Made by a program: the position numbers and the translations under genes. Under the pieces are notes generated by a model. The model was not told where the DNA came from. It saw only the letters and a program-made list of their open reading frames with translations, and did not search any database. From Pseudomonas sp. DTU_2021_1001937_2_SI_NGA_ILE_001 (GTDB lineage: Bacteria; Pseudomonadota; Gammaproteobacteria; Pseudomonadales; Pseudomonadaceae), in the NCBI RefSeq assembly GCF_032463525.1, contig NZ_CP135971.1:5148501-5212500 (forward strand): 64,000 nucleotides of DNA, in the 5' to 3' direction. Shown one piece after another: positions 16,985-25,893 of the stretch (position 1 is the first letter of the stretch; each line of letters starts with the position of its first letter).

Positions 16985-19351
16985 CGTCTGATGCGCCTGG
17001 GCATCGCTGGCCAGTCCCGGCAGCCACTGTTCGAGCAGTCCGAGCAGCTCGGCCTGGCGAAACGGCTTGGCCAGGTAGTCGTCCATGCCGGCAGCACGGC
17101 AGCGTTCACGCTCTTCGGGCATGGCATTGGCGGTCAGTGCGATGATGGGCAGGTGGGGCCAGCGGCCACTCTGGCGGATCTGCCGGCTGGCTTCATAGCC
17201 GTCCATCACCGGCATGTTGCAATCCATCAGCACCAGGTCGAAGCGCTGGTGTTCGAGGCGTTCCAGCGCTTCGGCACCGTGGCCGCAGATGGTCACCTGG
17301 CAGCCGAGGCGAGTGAGCATGCCTTTGGCGACCATCTGGTTCACCGAATTGTCTTCGACCAGCAGGATGCGCGCCCGGTGTGAGGCATCTGTCGTACGCG
17401 GCTGCTGCTCTGACATTTCCGGCAGTTCCGGACGCATGACCCGGCGCAGCGTTTGGTACAGGGCGTGGCGCGCCAGCGGCCTGGCCTGTTGCTGCAGCGG
17501 AGCCAGGACGCTGACCTGCTCGGCGGGCATGAAGTTGCCATAGGCGGTGACCAGCAGGATCGGAACGCTGGTAACGCGTCGGATCTCGAACAGGCATTCG
17601 GGGCAGTCGGTGATCAACAGCTGTGGTGGCTCGCTGCACTCCAGAAAGGTGGGGGCCTCGTCTATGCCATGGCGCTCCATCTCGATGCCCCAGCCCGGCA
17701 GCAGGCTCCCCAGCAGCTCGACCAAGCCGCTGCCGGCGGCGCTGATCACGGTGACCCGGCCATTCAGGCGCCCCAGGGCGAGTGCCTGGGTGTGCCAGGG
17801 CAGTGGCAGCTCGGCCTGGAAGCGGCTGCCGAAGCCTGGCTGCGAGTCGATGCTCAGCTGACCCTGCATCGCATCGCACAGGTTGTGGGTCAGTGCCAGG
17901 CCCAGCCCGGTGCCGCCGAACTGCCGGGTGATTGCCGTTTCGGCCTGGGTGAACGGCTGGATGATCTTGGTCTGGGCTTCGCGGGGGATGCCGATGCCGG
18001 TGTCACGCACCTCGATGCACACCCGCTGCTGCTGCGCGCCAGCATCCAGATAATGGCTGAGGCGTACGTCGACGCGCCCGAAACGGGTGAACTTGAGTGC
18101 GTTGGACAGCAGATTGCTGACGATCTGTCGCACTCGGGTCGGATCGCCCAGCACCAGTGCCGGGAAGTCCGCAGCGATCAGGCAGGTCAGCTCGACGCTG
18201 GGCGCCGCGTTCTGCGACAGCAGGGTCGCGGTTTCCTCGGCCAGGCGGCCGAGGTCGAAGGGGATGCGCTCGAATTCCAGGTGTCCGGCATCGAACTTGG
18301 ACATGTCGAGGACATCGTTGAGCAATTCCACCAGGACCTTGCCCGAGTCGTGGGCGATCATCAGCTGCTGGCGCTGTTCCGGGCTCAGCGTGCCGTCCAG
18401 CGACAGGGCGAGCATGCCCAGCAGTCCGTTGAGCGGAGTACGGATCTCGTGGCTCATGTGGGCGAGGAAAGCAGCCCTCGCCTGAGCCATTTCCAGGGCC
18501 GTGCTGCGGGCCTGTTGCAGTTCTTCGTTGTACTGGCTCAGGCGCAGGTTGCTCGCCTCCAGCTCGCGGGTGCGGGTCGAGACGATACCTTCCAGCTCAT
18601 CCAGATGACGGGTCAGGCGGTTCTCGGCATTGCGGCGCCGGGCAAATTCGTTGGCGACGATCTCGATCTGCAGGTTGAGGGTGTCTACCAGCACGCCGAT
18701 TTCATCGGTCTCGTGCCCGGATGGGCAGATGAGTTTCTGCTGTTCCCGGCGCCGTGGGTCGTGATAGGTCAGGTCGCGGATCACGCCGACCAAGGGCTTG
18801 GTCAGGGTGAGGTAGAACAGGATGCAGAGAATCGCTGCCAGCGCCAGGCTGCGAACGAAACCGCTGATCAGGGTGATTTCCGAACGCTGCAGGAAGGCAC
18901 TGCCGAAGACGTAGGTGTCGACCGTCAGGCTCAGGGTACCGATCCGTTCGTCCGGAGCGTTGTCCAGCCGCAGCGGCTGACTGAACTGGCGGGTCTCGCC
19001 GAACAGGAAATCGCTGAGCAGGCGCAGGCGACCCTGGTTGATCGGGCGTTCGACGCTGGCCAGCACCATGCCGCTGTTATCGGTGAGTCGTGCGCTGATC
19101 ACGGCGGGGGACTGCAACAGGCCCAGGGTCAGTTCCTGGGCGAGTATGGCGTCGATGTTATAGGCGATTCGTGAGGCCGGATTGTGGCTGATTTCCAGCA
19201 GCGAACGAATTTCACGGTCGATGGCCGCGTCTTCGCTGGCATAATCCAGGCCTATCTGCAGCGCACTGAGCAGTGTTCCCAGTATGAAGCCGACCACTAC
19301 GGCCAGGCGCGCCTGCTTGAACGACAACCTGTTAGTGAAGGCTATATCCAT
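16976..19351 (-). CDS. sagS: Hybrid sensor histidine kinase/response regulator (SagS-like)
   Basis: This 791-residue hybrid kinase has a membrane segment at about residues 15-36, a periplasmic sensor domain to about 160, a second membrane segment at 165-186, and a HAMP-like linker and coiled coil (190-290). HisKA has the phosphorylated His301 (AHMSHEIRTPLNG). The ATPase motifs are SNLLSNALKFT, VRDTGIGIP and GGTGLGLAL, a degenerate receiver-like stretch spans 530-640, and a C-terminal receiver has Asp710 in LVLMDCNMPVMDGYE. SagS controls the motile-to-biofilm transition by phosphotransfer to BfiS and HptB. The symbol rests on architecture and on position beside the glutathione peroxidase, so it is less sure than the family. 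The start lacks a strong ribosome site. Confidence 0.9.
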   Translation of the reverse strand: MDIAFTNRLSFKQARLAVVVGFILGTLLSALQIGLDYASEDAAIDREIRSLLEISHNPASRIAYNIDAILAQELTLGLLQSPAVISARLTDNSGMVLASVERPINQGRLRLLSDFLFGETRQFSQPLRLDNAPDERIGTLSLTVDTYVFGSAFLQRSEITLISGFVRSLALAAILCILFYLTLTKPLVGVIRDLTYHDPRRREQQKLICPSGHETDEIGVLVDTLNLQIEIVANEFARRRNAENRLTRHLDELEGIVSTRTRELEASNLRLSQYNEELQQARSTALEMAQARAAFLAHMSHEIRTPLNGLLGMLALSLDGTLSPEQRQQLMIAHDSGKVLVELLNDVLDMSKFDAGHLEFERIPFDLGRLAEETATLLSQNAAPSVELTCLIAADFPALVLGDPTRVRQIVSNLLSNALKFTRFGRVDVRLSHYLDAGAQQQRVCIEVRDTGIGIPREAQTKIIQPFTQAETAITRQFGGTGLGLALTHNLCDAMQGQLSIDSQPGFGSRFQAELPLPWHTQALALGRLNGRVTVISAAGSGLVELLGSLLPGWGIEMERHGIDEAPTFLECSEPPQLLITDCPECLFEIRRVTSVPILLVTAYGNFMPAEQVSVLAPLQQQARPLARHALYQTLRRVMRPELPEMSEQQPRTTDASHRARILLVEDNSVNQMVAKGMLTRLGCQVTICGHGAEALERLEHQRFDLVLMDCNMPVMDGYEASRQIRQSGRWPHLPIIALTANAMPEERERCRAAGMDDYLAKPFRQAELLGLLEQWLPGLASDAQAHQTSV

Positions 19352-19436
19352 TGCGTACTGCCACTTCCCGTGAGGTGCGCACGTAGCATAGCCGATTGCG
19401 AGGCGGGATAAATTGGTTGATACCCAAGGAGATACC

Positions 19437-20327
19437 GTGGATTCCCGGTTGAATGCTTTTCTCGAACGCGCCGAAGCCGTACTGGCCCGGCTGGAGCCGC
19501 TGTTGCCGGCCCTGCGCGAGCCGGTGGACTGGTCGCAGGCCCTGGCGGCGCGCTGGGTGCGCGAAGGCCGCACGGGCTACCTGATGCCGCTGGAAGTGAG
19601 CCTGGACATGCGTTTGTTCGACTTGATCGGGGTGGATCAGCAGCGTGACCAACTGGCCCGCAATACCCGCCAGTTCATCGATGGCCTGCCGGCCAACCAC
19701 GCGCTGTTGTGGGGCTCGCGGGGTACCGGTAAATCCTCTCTGGTGCGCGCGCTGCTCGCCGAATACGCTCAGGCCGGTCTGCGCCTGATCGAGATCGAGC
19801 GTGATCACCTCGGCGACCTGCCGCGGGTGGTCGAGCAGCTGCAGGCGCTGCCGCAGCGCTTCGTGCTGTTCTGCGACGACCTGTCGTTCGAAGCCGGGGA
19901 GGGCGACTACCGGGTGCTCAAGAGCGTGCTGGATGGCTCGCTGGAGCAGGCCCCGGACAACGTCCTGCTTTACGCCACCTCCAACCGCCGCCACCTGGTG
20001 CCGGAGAAGGAAAGCGACAACGCCAACTGGCAACGCGTCGACGGCGAACTGCACCCCAGCGAGGCGGTGGAAGACAAGATCGCCCTGTCGGACCGCTTCG
20101 GCCTGTGGCTGTCGTTCTATCCCTTCACTCAGCCGCACTATCTGAATGTCGTCGAGCACTGGATCGGCCAGCTCGCCGCCCAGGCCGGGCTGCAATGGCA
20201 GCGCGACGAAGCGCTGGACGTGCTGGCGGTCCGCTGGGCCACCGGGCGCGGCAATCGCAACGGCCGCTGTGCCTATCAGTTCGCCCGTTACTGGGTGGGC
20301 CTTCAATTGCTGGAGCAACAACCATGA
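19437..20327 (+). CDS. DUF815-family AAA+ ATPase
   Basis: The 296-residue cytosolic protein has an AAA-type core with Walker A in LLWGSRGTGKSSLVRALLAE, Walker B in RFVLFCDDLSFE, and a sensor segment LYATSNRRHLVPE. The late stretch LSDRFGLWLSFYPFTQ is typical of the DUF815 ATPases. Their role is not established; they are common beside small-molecule repair genes in pseudomonads. The GTG at 19437 has AAGGAG upstream. The stop codon overlaps the start of the next gene (ATGA), so translation is coupled to the sulfoxide reductase. Confidence 0.9.
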   Translation: MDSRLNAFLERAEAVLARLEPLLPALREPVDWSQALAARWVREGRTGYLMPLEVSLDMRLFDLIGVDQQRDQLARNTRQFIDGLPANHALLWGSRGTGKSSLVRALLAEYAQAGLRLIEIERDHLGDLPRVVEQLQALPQRFVLFCDDLSFEAGEGDYRVLKSVLDGSLEQAPDNVLLYATSNRRHLVPEKESDNANWQRVDGELHPSEAVEDKIALSDRFGLWLSFYPFTQPHYLNVVEHWIGQLAAQAGLQWQRDEALDVLAVRWATGRGNRNGRCAYQFARYWVGLQLLEQQP

Positions 20328-20806
20328 TCGATCTGAACGAGGCGGGCGCGGGCCTGCAGGGTTATGAACTGCTGGCTGCCCAGCTCGAGGCGCTGCTGGC
20401 TGGCGAGCGGGACTTCATCGCCAACGCGTCGCAGTTCTCGGCCTTTCTGTATAGCCAGGTGGACGACCTGAACTGGGCGGGTTTCTACCTCAACCGTAAC
20501 CAAGAGCTGGTGCTCGGCCCGTTTCAGGGGCAGGTGGCCTGCGTGCGCATTCCGTTCGGGCGTGGTGTGTGCGGGGCCGCCGCGCAAAGCCTGCAGACCC
20601 AGCGGGTCGAGGATGTGCACGCGTTCCCTGGGCATATCGCCTGTGACAGCGCGTCGAACAGCGAGCTGGTGGTGCCGTTGGTCAAAGCGGGGCGTCTGAT
20701 CGGGGTGCTGGACCTGGACAGTCCGAAGCTGGCGCGTTTTGGTGTGGAGGATCAGCGGGGTATCGAGCGGCTGGCGGAAATCTTTCTGCAGTCCAGCGAC
20801 TGCTGA
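20324..20806 (+). CDS. GAF-domain free methionine-(R)-sulfoxide reductase
   Basis: The 160-residue GAF protein matches fRMsr (MsrC), which reduces free methionine-R-sulfoxide. The three family cysteines are present at 73, 83 and 107, with the same spacing (10 and 24) as Cys84/94/118 in E. coli. They sit in ACVRIPFGRGVCG and HIACDSASNSELVVP. It is translationally coupled to the ATPase gene upstream by a 4-bp overlap. With MsrB 4 kb away, the region holds two routes of methionine-R-sulfoxide repair. Confidence 0.95.
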   Translation: MIDLNEAGAGLQGYELLAAQLEALLAGERDFIANASQFSAFLYSQVDDLNWAGFYLNRNQELVLGPFQGQVACVRIPFGRGVCGAAAQSLQTQRVEDVHAFPGHIACDSASNSELVVPLVKAGRLIGVLDLDSPKLARFGVEDQRGIERLAEIFLQSSDC

Positions 20807-20851
20807 GGCGGGCAGAGCCGGTGCGCAGCCAGGCTGCGCACCGGTGAACGG

Positions 20852-21622
20852 TCAGTCGTAGATGACCTTCTTCTTCCATTCGGTTTCTTCGGCGTCCGCC
20901 TTCAGGCCTTCGGTCAGGGCGTTTTCGTCATTTTCGGTCGGTGCGGTGTTGGTCAGCACGATCGAGTTGACCCGCGCCAGGGATTTCTCCATGGCCGCCA
21001 GCTGCGCCTGGTAGGTCACCGGGTCTGGCTGGCTGCGCAGGTACTGTACGCCACGCTCGAATGCCAGACGCGCCTGGCCAGGTTGATCCTGGTTCATGGC
21101 TTCCTGGCCGAGGGTGTTGAAGAACTCGATGTGCAACATCACCAGAATATGACGAATCTCGCGGATCCAGTGCTTGGCTTCGCTGGTGTGCAGAAAGCCG
21201 TCGTGGGCCGCGCGGGTTACCTGGCCATGCAGGGCTTCGAGCAGAAAACGCACGTCCTTGGCCTTGGCTTCGGTCTGGATCGGGGTGGCCTGGTTGGTCA
21301 CCGGGATGGCCTCGCCCTTGGCGACCAGCTCCTTGAGTTCCTCGGCGCGGAACTTGAGCTGGGCGTTGGTCTTGTCCAGGTTCAGCATGCGTTGCACGAC
21401 GTTGAGTTCAAGGCGCGTGAGCAGCAGCTTGAGGGCAGGGGACATCAATTGGCCAGGAAACGTCTCGGAGATTTCCGAACAGCGACGCAAGCGGTCGCTG
21501 AGCTCGACCTTGGTGCGGGCCGTATCCAGTTTCTTGTTCTCGGCCACGTGGTTCAGGTAGCCGATTGCTATAAGCAGTGCGATACCGACCAGTATGAGCA
21601 CCGTGATCATGATAGGTGTCAC
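20852..21622 (-). CDS. Hypothetical membrane-anchored protein
   Basis: Not a named family. The 256-residue product has one N-terminal membrane segment (MITVLILVGIALLIAIGYL), then a long alpha-helical, Leu/Glu/Gln-rich body that looks coiled-coil, ending in a charged tail (ADAEETEWKKKVIYD). The single anchor with a large hydrophilic domain suggests a cytoplasmic-facing scaffold. I prefer the GTG at 21622, which has AGAGG eight bases upstream, over the ATG four codons later. It is divergent from the tRNA cluster. Confidence 0.75.
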   Translation of the reverse strand: MTPIMITVLILVGIALLIAIGYLNHVAENKKLDTARTKVELSDRLRRCSEISETFPGQLMSPALKLLLTRLELNVVQRMLNLDKTNAQLKFRAEELKELVAKGEAIPVTNQATPIQTEAKAKDVRFLLEALHGQVTRAAHDGFLHTSEAKHWIREIRHILVMLHIEFFNTLGQEAMNQDQPGQARLAFERGVQYLRSQPDPVTYQAQLAAMEKSLARVNSIVLTNTAPTENDENALTEGLKADAEETEWKKKVIYD

Positions 21623-21909
21623 TGTGCAAACCTCTATAAGTCCAGATGTGATGGGGCGAGTGTAGTGGCTAAGCACTACTGCGCCTAGTAGCTACGCTTG
21701 TTTCAGTGCATGTCGCGCCGAGGGCCAGGGCTCCGGCCTGGGGGCGCACCATGCCGACAATGTCTGCATTGAAGTCACGGATGCTCCTTAGTTGAGCTTA
21801 TCTGCCAATTCCCACAAAACTTGATGGCGACGTCTTACAAACCGACCTACGGTGAGGATTCCTTTGTTTAGGGCGAAGTGGTTGATTTCAATAAATTTTC
21901 ACTAGGGGC

Positions 21910-21938
21910 TTGACGCTCTCCCAAAGCATCCCTAGAAT
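21910..21938 (+). promoter_or_regulatory. Strong sigma70 promoter of the tRNA cluster
   Basis: TTGACG (21910-21915) and TAGAAT (21933-21938) are separated by exactly 17 bp and followed by a GC-rich discriminator (gcgcgcc) typical of stringently controlled stable-RNA promoters. The rest of the 377-bp region from 21623 to 21999 shows no gene. Confidence 0.85.
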
Positions 21939-21999
21939 GCGCGCCACTTGCAGCGATAAGCCCACAACGCTACGCAGCAGGGAGTGAATGTTGTAGTGT

Positions 22000-22075
22000 G
22001 TCCCCTTCGTCTAGTGGCCTAGGACACCGCCCTTTCACGGCGGTAACAGGGGTTCGAGTCCCCTAGGGGACGCCA
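22000..22075 (+). tRNA. tRNA-Glu (anticodon UUC)
   Basis: This is a 76-nt cloverleaf with encoded CCA. The anticodon stem ccgcc/ggcgg encloses the loop ctttcac with anticodon TTC at 22034-22036, the T arm contains ggttcgagtcc, and the acceptor stem gtcccct pairs with aggggac. It is the first gene of the cluster, 62 bp after the promoter. Confidence 0.98.
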
Positions 22076-22079
22076 ATAA

Positions 22080-22155
<76 letters not shown>

Positions 22156-22195
22156 GATTTGGCGTTTGAAGCCTTGCGGCTTCAGGGCAAAGAAG

Positions 22196-22219
22196 CCCCG
22201 AGCATATCGGGGTTTTTTT
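22196..22219 (+). terminator. Intrinsic terminator between the two tRNA-Gly genes
   Basis: The hairpin ccccg/agcatat/cgggg is followed by seven T residues. It should end the tRNA-Glu/tRNA-Gly transcript, implying that copy 2 is transcribed by read-through or its own promoter. Confidence 0.85.
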
Positions 22220-22279
22220 ATGAGCCTTGCGAGGCTCATGAAGGTTCAACGACTCGTCGCTCTCGACGGGTCGTCATAA

Positions 22280-22355
<76 letters not shown>

Positions 22356-22397
22356 AATTCAGGTTTCGCAAGCATCATTCGGCTTGGTAAACCATAG

Positions 22398-22423
22398 ATA
22401 AAAGGGACTTCGGTCCCTTTTAT
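22398..22423 (+). terminator. Intrinsic terminator after tRNA-Gly copy 2
   Basis: The near-symmetric hairpin ataaaaggga/cttcgg/tcccttttat has a stable UUCG-type loop and a T-rich 3' arm. Confidence 0.85.
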
Positions 22424-22724
22424 CATTTCTGCCTTCCATACAAAGAACCCTTCCTGGCGATGATTCCGGCGCTGCGCGATGCTTTTTCATCCGCGGCTCA
22501 CGCGCTCGTCCGAGTGCTGATCAAGGTCGACGGTATACGGCGACCGGCCTGGCGGGGCGGGACACCTTCCGGGCGGGCGACGTTGACGTGCGCGGCCAGG
22601 CTGCATGCCTGGAAGGCCTGCTCAAGATGTGTTGCGCAGGCGTTCGGTGCGTTTTCGGCCCTGTGCCTCGCATGTTCGCGTTGCAAGCCTTCCTGGTCAT
22701 GGGGTCGCCTGCCTGCGCAGGTAC
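22424..22724. other. Intergenic region without a supported gene
   Basis: Open frames here (for example 22460-22741 plus) have no ribosome site and unlikely composition. I see no transposase or integrase remnant. The DNA is GC-rich and may be remnant material from tRNA-directed insertions. Confidence 0.5.
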
Positions 22725-23498
22725 TTAGAAGTGTGCCTTGAGCAGGAAGCTGATGGCGCTCTGGTCGGTGGCGAAGGCCTGGCTGTCCTTGATGCCGTAC
22801 TTGTCGCTCCAGTAGTCGTATTCCACGCCCACATAGAACTTCTTGCCCAGCCCGAGGCCCTTGGCCAGGTCGTACTTGATCTGCGGGTTGAAGTGCAGGT
22901 TGGCGTGGTAGCTCTTGTCGTTGTCCACCACCCAATCCATGAAGCCGTCGATGACCAGGTCGGAGTTGCCCACGGGAATGGTGTAGCTCCACACCGGGGT
23001 GATCTGCCAGACCCCGCTGCCATGGCGCTTGCCATCGGTCTCGCGGTAGTAGGTGTTGAGCTGGAAGTAGTCGAAGCCGGGAATGTTCAGATCCACCGCC
23101 GGGCCGAGCAGATAGCTCTCGGTGTCGTCTTCACCGAATTCGTAGGTGGCGGCCAGCAGCACGTCCTTGATCGGGCCGAACGACAGGTCTTTGCCGCTGA
23201 TCTTGCCGAACGACAGGCGCGGGCTGATCTCGCCGTAGAAGTTCCGGTCATCACCGGCGGCGTTGGTCGCTTCGGTGTTGTAGTGGATGCCGTCGACGAA
23301 CAGGAACAGGTCGCCGAAGCTCCAGCCGCTGGCGTGTTCGAAGGTCACGGTCTGTTGCCGGGGCGGGTCGACCTTGAAGTCGATGCCGTTGAGGTAGGTC
23401 AGGCTGTTGTCCTGCCAAAGCAACAAGTTGCCAGCCAGGCTGTGTCCGGTCATCAGCATGCCGCCGGCCAGCATCAGGGGAGTTGCGTTGCGCATCAT
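22725..23498 (-). CDS. Outer-membrane nucleoside-channel (Tsx/OmpK-like) protein
   Basis: The 257-residue protein has a signal peptide (about residues 1-22, ending GHSLAG) followed by a beta-barrel body with alternating aromatic strands, ending in the aromatic C-terminus FLLKAHF. The start of the mature part (NLLLWQDNSLTYLNG) and internal GDLFLFVDGIHY are typical of the nucleoside-specific channel-forming Tsx family. Transport of a small hydrophilic solute across the outer membrane is expected; nucleosides are one option, but the neighbouring uronate genes suggest a sugar acid. Two ATGs at 23498 and 23495 are equally possible, and neither has a strong ribosome site. Confidence 0.85.
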   Translation of the reverse strand: MMRNATPLMLAGGMLMTGHSLAGNLLLWQDNSLTYLNGIDFKVDPPRQQTVTFEHASGWSFGDLFLFVDGIHYNTEATNAAGDDRNFYGEISPRLSFGKISGKDLSFGPIKDVLLAATYEFGEDDTESYLLGPAVDLNIPGFDYFQLNTYYRETDGKRHGSGVWQITPVWSYTIPVGNSDLVIDGFMDWVVDNDKSYHANLHFNPQIKYDLAKGLGLGKKFYVGVEYDYWSDKYGIKDSQAFATDQSAISFLLKAHF

Positions 23499-23927
23499 AA
23501 AGGGGATTCTCGAATCGCGTGGTGAAGTGTGGGTCTTTACAGGTGTCGGGTCGTGCAGGCCGTCTCGGCATGCCGTCTGGCGGGACGGCGCCCGCTCATC
23601 GGCGTTGCGGTGCAAGTCGCGTAATGGTTCGAGCACGACGAGTGCGAAGCCGAATGCTGCTGGCCCGCAGCGAGGATGCGCTGCGCTTGGAATGGCATAG
23701 GTCGCTATGACGCTCTGTAGCGAATTCGAGACACGTGCCGGTCTTCTGTGGCGGCGTTGTGCGTGAAGGAGAGGCTCGCTCGACCGCAGAATCGGTGTCG
23801 CGGTGGTGCGCAGCGCAGCTCGCTGATGTTTGGCGGTGCGCTGGCTGATGCACGAGGTGGCTGGGGTGGTCTGGTGGGAGGAGGGCGGTCTGGGTGACCG
23901 CCTCCGGCTTGCGAGAGGGGCGTGGTT
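23499..23927. other. Intergenic region without a supported gene
   Basis: This is 429 bp between udh and the Tsx-like gene, both on the minus strand. Short open frames exist but lack ribosome sites and look non-coding. I see no terminator hairpin with a T-run or repeat. Confidence 0.5.
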
Positions 23928-24746
23928 TCAGTCGAAGGGCCCTGCAGCGGTGAACGGGCCGCCTTGCAGCAGGGCGGTCGGGTCATCCGCAGCCGATCTG
24001 GGTTGCTGTTCCAGCTTCTCGCGGAAGCGCTCGGAACTGTCTTGCGGATTGAATCCCAGGTGCGCGGCATAACGGTTGTTCCACCACAGGTCGCGGTTTG
24101 CCGACATCCCGTACACCACGGTGTGGCCGACATGCTCCGCCAGCAGGGCGCGTTCGATCAGGTGAGCCAAGTCGCGGTAGCTCAGCCAGGTGCTGAGCAT
24201 GCGCAGGTTACGCGGTTCGGGAAACGATGAGCCGATGCGCAGGCTTACGGTCTCGATGCCGTAGCGATGGAAATAAAAGGTCGCCAGGTCTTCGCCGAAC
24301 GATTTCGACACCCCGTAATAGCAGTCCGGGCGGCGAAGGGAGTGCGCATCGACTGGCTCGTCCTGGCGATAGAAGCCGGTGACGTGGTTGGAGCTGGCGA
24401 AGATCACGCGCTTGATGGCGTGTTTGCGGGCCGCTTCATAGATGTGGAAGGTGCCGCGGATATTGGCTTCGAGAATGGCCTCGAAGGCACGTTCGGTGGA
24501 AATGCCGCCCATGTGCACGATGGCATCCACACCTTCGGCCAGCGCCAGTACGCCGGCCTTGTCGGCCAGGTCGCAGGGCCGGACCTCTTCGTGTTCACCG
24601 GCAGCGGGCGCCAGCGGGCTGATGTCGGAAACCCGCACGATGTCGGCATGTGCCTGCAGCGCCTCGCGCAGTATCTGGCCCAGGCCGCCGGCGGCGCCGG
24701 TCAGCAGGAGGCGGTTGAAGGGTTTGCTCGTGGCGGTCTGAGTCAT
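23928..24746 (-). CDS. udh: Uronate dehydrogenase
   Basis: Uronate dehydrogenase oxidises D-galacturonate and D-glucuronate with NAD+ to the aldaro-lactones. The 272-residue protein is an extended SDR with the NAD motif TGAAGGLGQILRE, the acidic adenosine-binding Asp in RVSDISPLAP, and the catalytic Ser/Tyr/Lys in FASSNHVTGFY and YYGVSKSFGED. Strings such as PFNRLLLTGAAGGLG, SFPEPRNLRMLSTWLSY and the ending AAGPFD closely match the characterised Pseudomonas Udh as I remember it. It sits in the pectin block, 74 bp downstream of kdgM on the same strand, so both are probably cotranscribed. Confidence 0.95.
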   Translation of the reverse strand: MTQTATSKPFNRLLLTGAAGGLGQILREALQAHADIVRVSDISPLAPAAGEHEEVRPCDLADKAGVLALAEGVDAIVHMGGISTERAFEAILEANIRGTFHIYEAARKHAIKRVIFASSNHVTGFYRQDEPVDAHSLRRPDCYYGVSKSFGEDLATFYFHRYGIETVSLRIGSSFPEPRNLRMLSTWLSYRDLAHLIERALLAEHVGHTVVYGMSANRDLWWNNRYAAHLGFNPQDSSERFREKLEQQPRSAADDPTALLQGGPFTAAGPFD

Positions 24747-24784
24747 GGCGGAACCTTTGCGCAGTGGCGGGGAAGCGAAACGGT

Positions 24785-24811
24785 GCCGGGCCACCCTGAG
24801 GGCGGCCCGGC
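24785..24811 (-). other. Hairpin in the kdgM-udh intergenic gap
   Basis: The arms gccgggcc and ggcccggc are perfectly complementary with an 11-nt loop, lying between two same-strand genes. There is no T-run. It may set differential stability of the porin and dehydrogenase mRNA segments. Confidence 0.4.
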
Positions 24812-24820
24812 GGCGAGGTG

Positions 24821-25546
24821 TCACAGGAAGTTGTACTGGATGCCGATCCGCCAGCGGGCCTGGCGATCGTCGGTGGTGGAGTTGACCTTGATGTCGCCCA
24901 CCTCCATGAAGGGCGACCACTGCTTGTTGAGCCTGTACTTGACGATCAGGTTCTGCTCGTAGTCGCTCTTCTTGTTGTCGTAGCGGATGTAGTCTGTCTC
25001 GAAATGGATGTACTGGTATTCGAATGCCCATGGGCCCTGGGGCGTATAGCCCAGCCAGCCTTCCAGTCGCGTGGTGTTCTGGTTGTCCTTGGCGCGGTCA
25101 TCCTTGCTGCGGTCGATCAGGTCGCGGTCGAGACTCCGGGCGTCCTGGCGTACACGTGTGGCGACGTACCAGGTGTCGGAGATCTTGTAGCTGTACTTGA
25201 GACCGAACTTGTAGGTGGTGGCGTCCTTGGAGCTGTCCATCTGGAAGGCTGGAGTCAGCGTCGACTGGGGGCTCAACTTGTAGTTGTAGTCCACCGTGAA
25301 TTCATGGCCGTTGTTGACCATGTTGTCGTACGCGACGTCTTCGCGGTCGCCCGCGGTCTTGTATTTGATCTCGGCGGCGAACCCCAGACCGCTGTCCATG
25401 CGGTAGCTGAGCTTGATCCGGTCGGAGTGCATGCTGTCGTCTTCGGTGAAGCCGTGGCGGTAGTTGATGCTCGCGGAATCCGCGCAGGCATAGAAAGACA
25501 GGCTGAGGGTGCTGACAGCGATGAGGCTGCGAAGTGTTGTGTTCAT
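24821..25546 (-). CDS. kdgM: KdgM-family oligogalacturonate porin
   Basis: KdgM is a monomeric outer-membrane channel specific for oligogalacturonides from pectin breakdown. The 241-residue protein has a signal peptide (ending FYACADSA) and a 12-strand barrel with strongly alternating residues. Family landmarks are the N-terminal NYRHGFTEDDSMHSDRIKL, YIRYDNKKSDYEQNL, and the C-terminal segment LNKQWSPFMEVGDIKVNSTT ending in the aromatic YNFL. The start at 25546 has GAAGA upstream. The gene is divergent from the cycloisomerase operon across a 347-bp region with candidate GntR operators. Confidence 0.93.
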   Translation of the reverse strand: MNTTLRSLIAVSTLSLSFYACADSASINYRHGFTEDDSMHSDRIKLSYRMDSGLGFAAEIKYKTAGDREDVAYDNMVNNGHEFTVDYNYKLSPQSTLTPAFQMDSSKDATTYKFGLKYSYKISDTWYVATRVRQDARSLDRDLIDRSKDDRAKDNQNTTRLEGWLGYTPQGPWAFEYQYIHFETDYIRYDNKKSDYEQNLIVKYRLNKQWSPFMEVGDIKVNSTTDDRQARWRIGIQYNFL

Positions 25547-25633
25547 GCGATCTTCTTTTTTGTTGTTGTTGAGGACGTTATGAGACAGAGCGGCGAGTCG
25601 GGCGGTTGTAGGTCTTCTCCGTGGGAAATTTCG

Positions 25634-25692
25634 CGATAAGTTATCGTACAACCATGGGGTTGTCTACGATTTCTTGAGATGTTGTCATACCA
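25634..25692. promoter_or_regulatory. Cluster of operator-like palindromes upstream of kdgM
   Basis: Three motifs lie together. CGATAA-g-TTATCG (25634-25646) is a perfect palindrome, ACAACC-atgg-GGTTGT (25648-25663) is a perfect inverted repeat, and TTGTCATACCA (25682-25692) fits the TNGTNNNACNA pattern of FCD-type GntR regulators. They are 88-146 bp upstream of kdgM, between the two divergent units. The GntR genes at 36.4-38.0 kb are the likely binders. Confidence 0.45.
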
Positions 25693-25826
25693 CGTGAAGA
25701 ATGGCTCTATTTAGCGTGTTTTGTGGGTTTTGTTTGGTTTGGCTGGGACGAGTGACCACTGGTTGGCCACATTTTTGTGCGTGAGAGGGCGTTTTTGAAA
25801 AGTTTGCGAGGGGCGCTTTTCAAAAG

Positions 25827-25838
25827 TTGTATGATGAC
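25827..25838. promoter_or_regulatory. Candidate GntR half-site upstream of the cycloisomerase gene
   Basis: TTGTATGATGAC shares GTATGA with the reverse complement of the TTGTCATACCA site 140 bp away and lies 56 bp upstream of the cycloisomerase start. Repression through paired sites is plausible. Confidence 0.35.
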
Positions 25839-25893
25839 GTAGGATCCGTCGCAGAGCGTGACACACCCGCCACAAATCCAAGAAAAAGGCTCA

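Noticed and set aside
22460..22741. A 93-codon open frame after the tRNA cluster
   Set aside because: No ribosome site, overlap with the end of the Tsx-like gene, and Cys/Arg/Trp-rich composition typical of non-coding GC-rich DNA.
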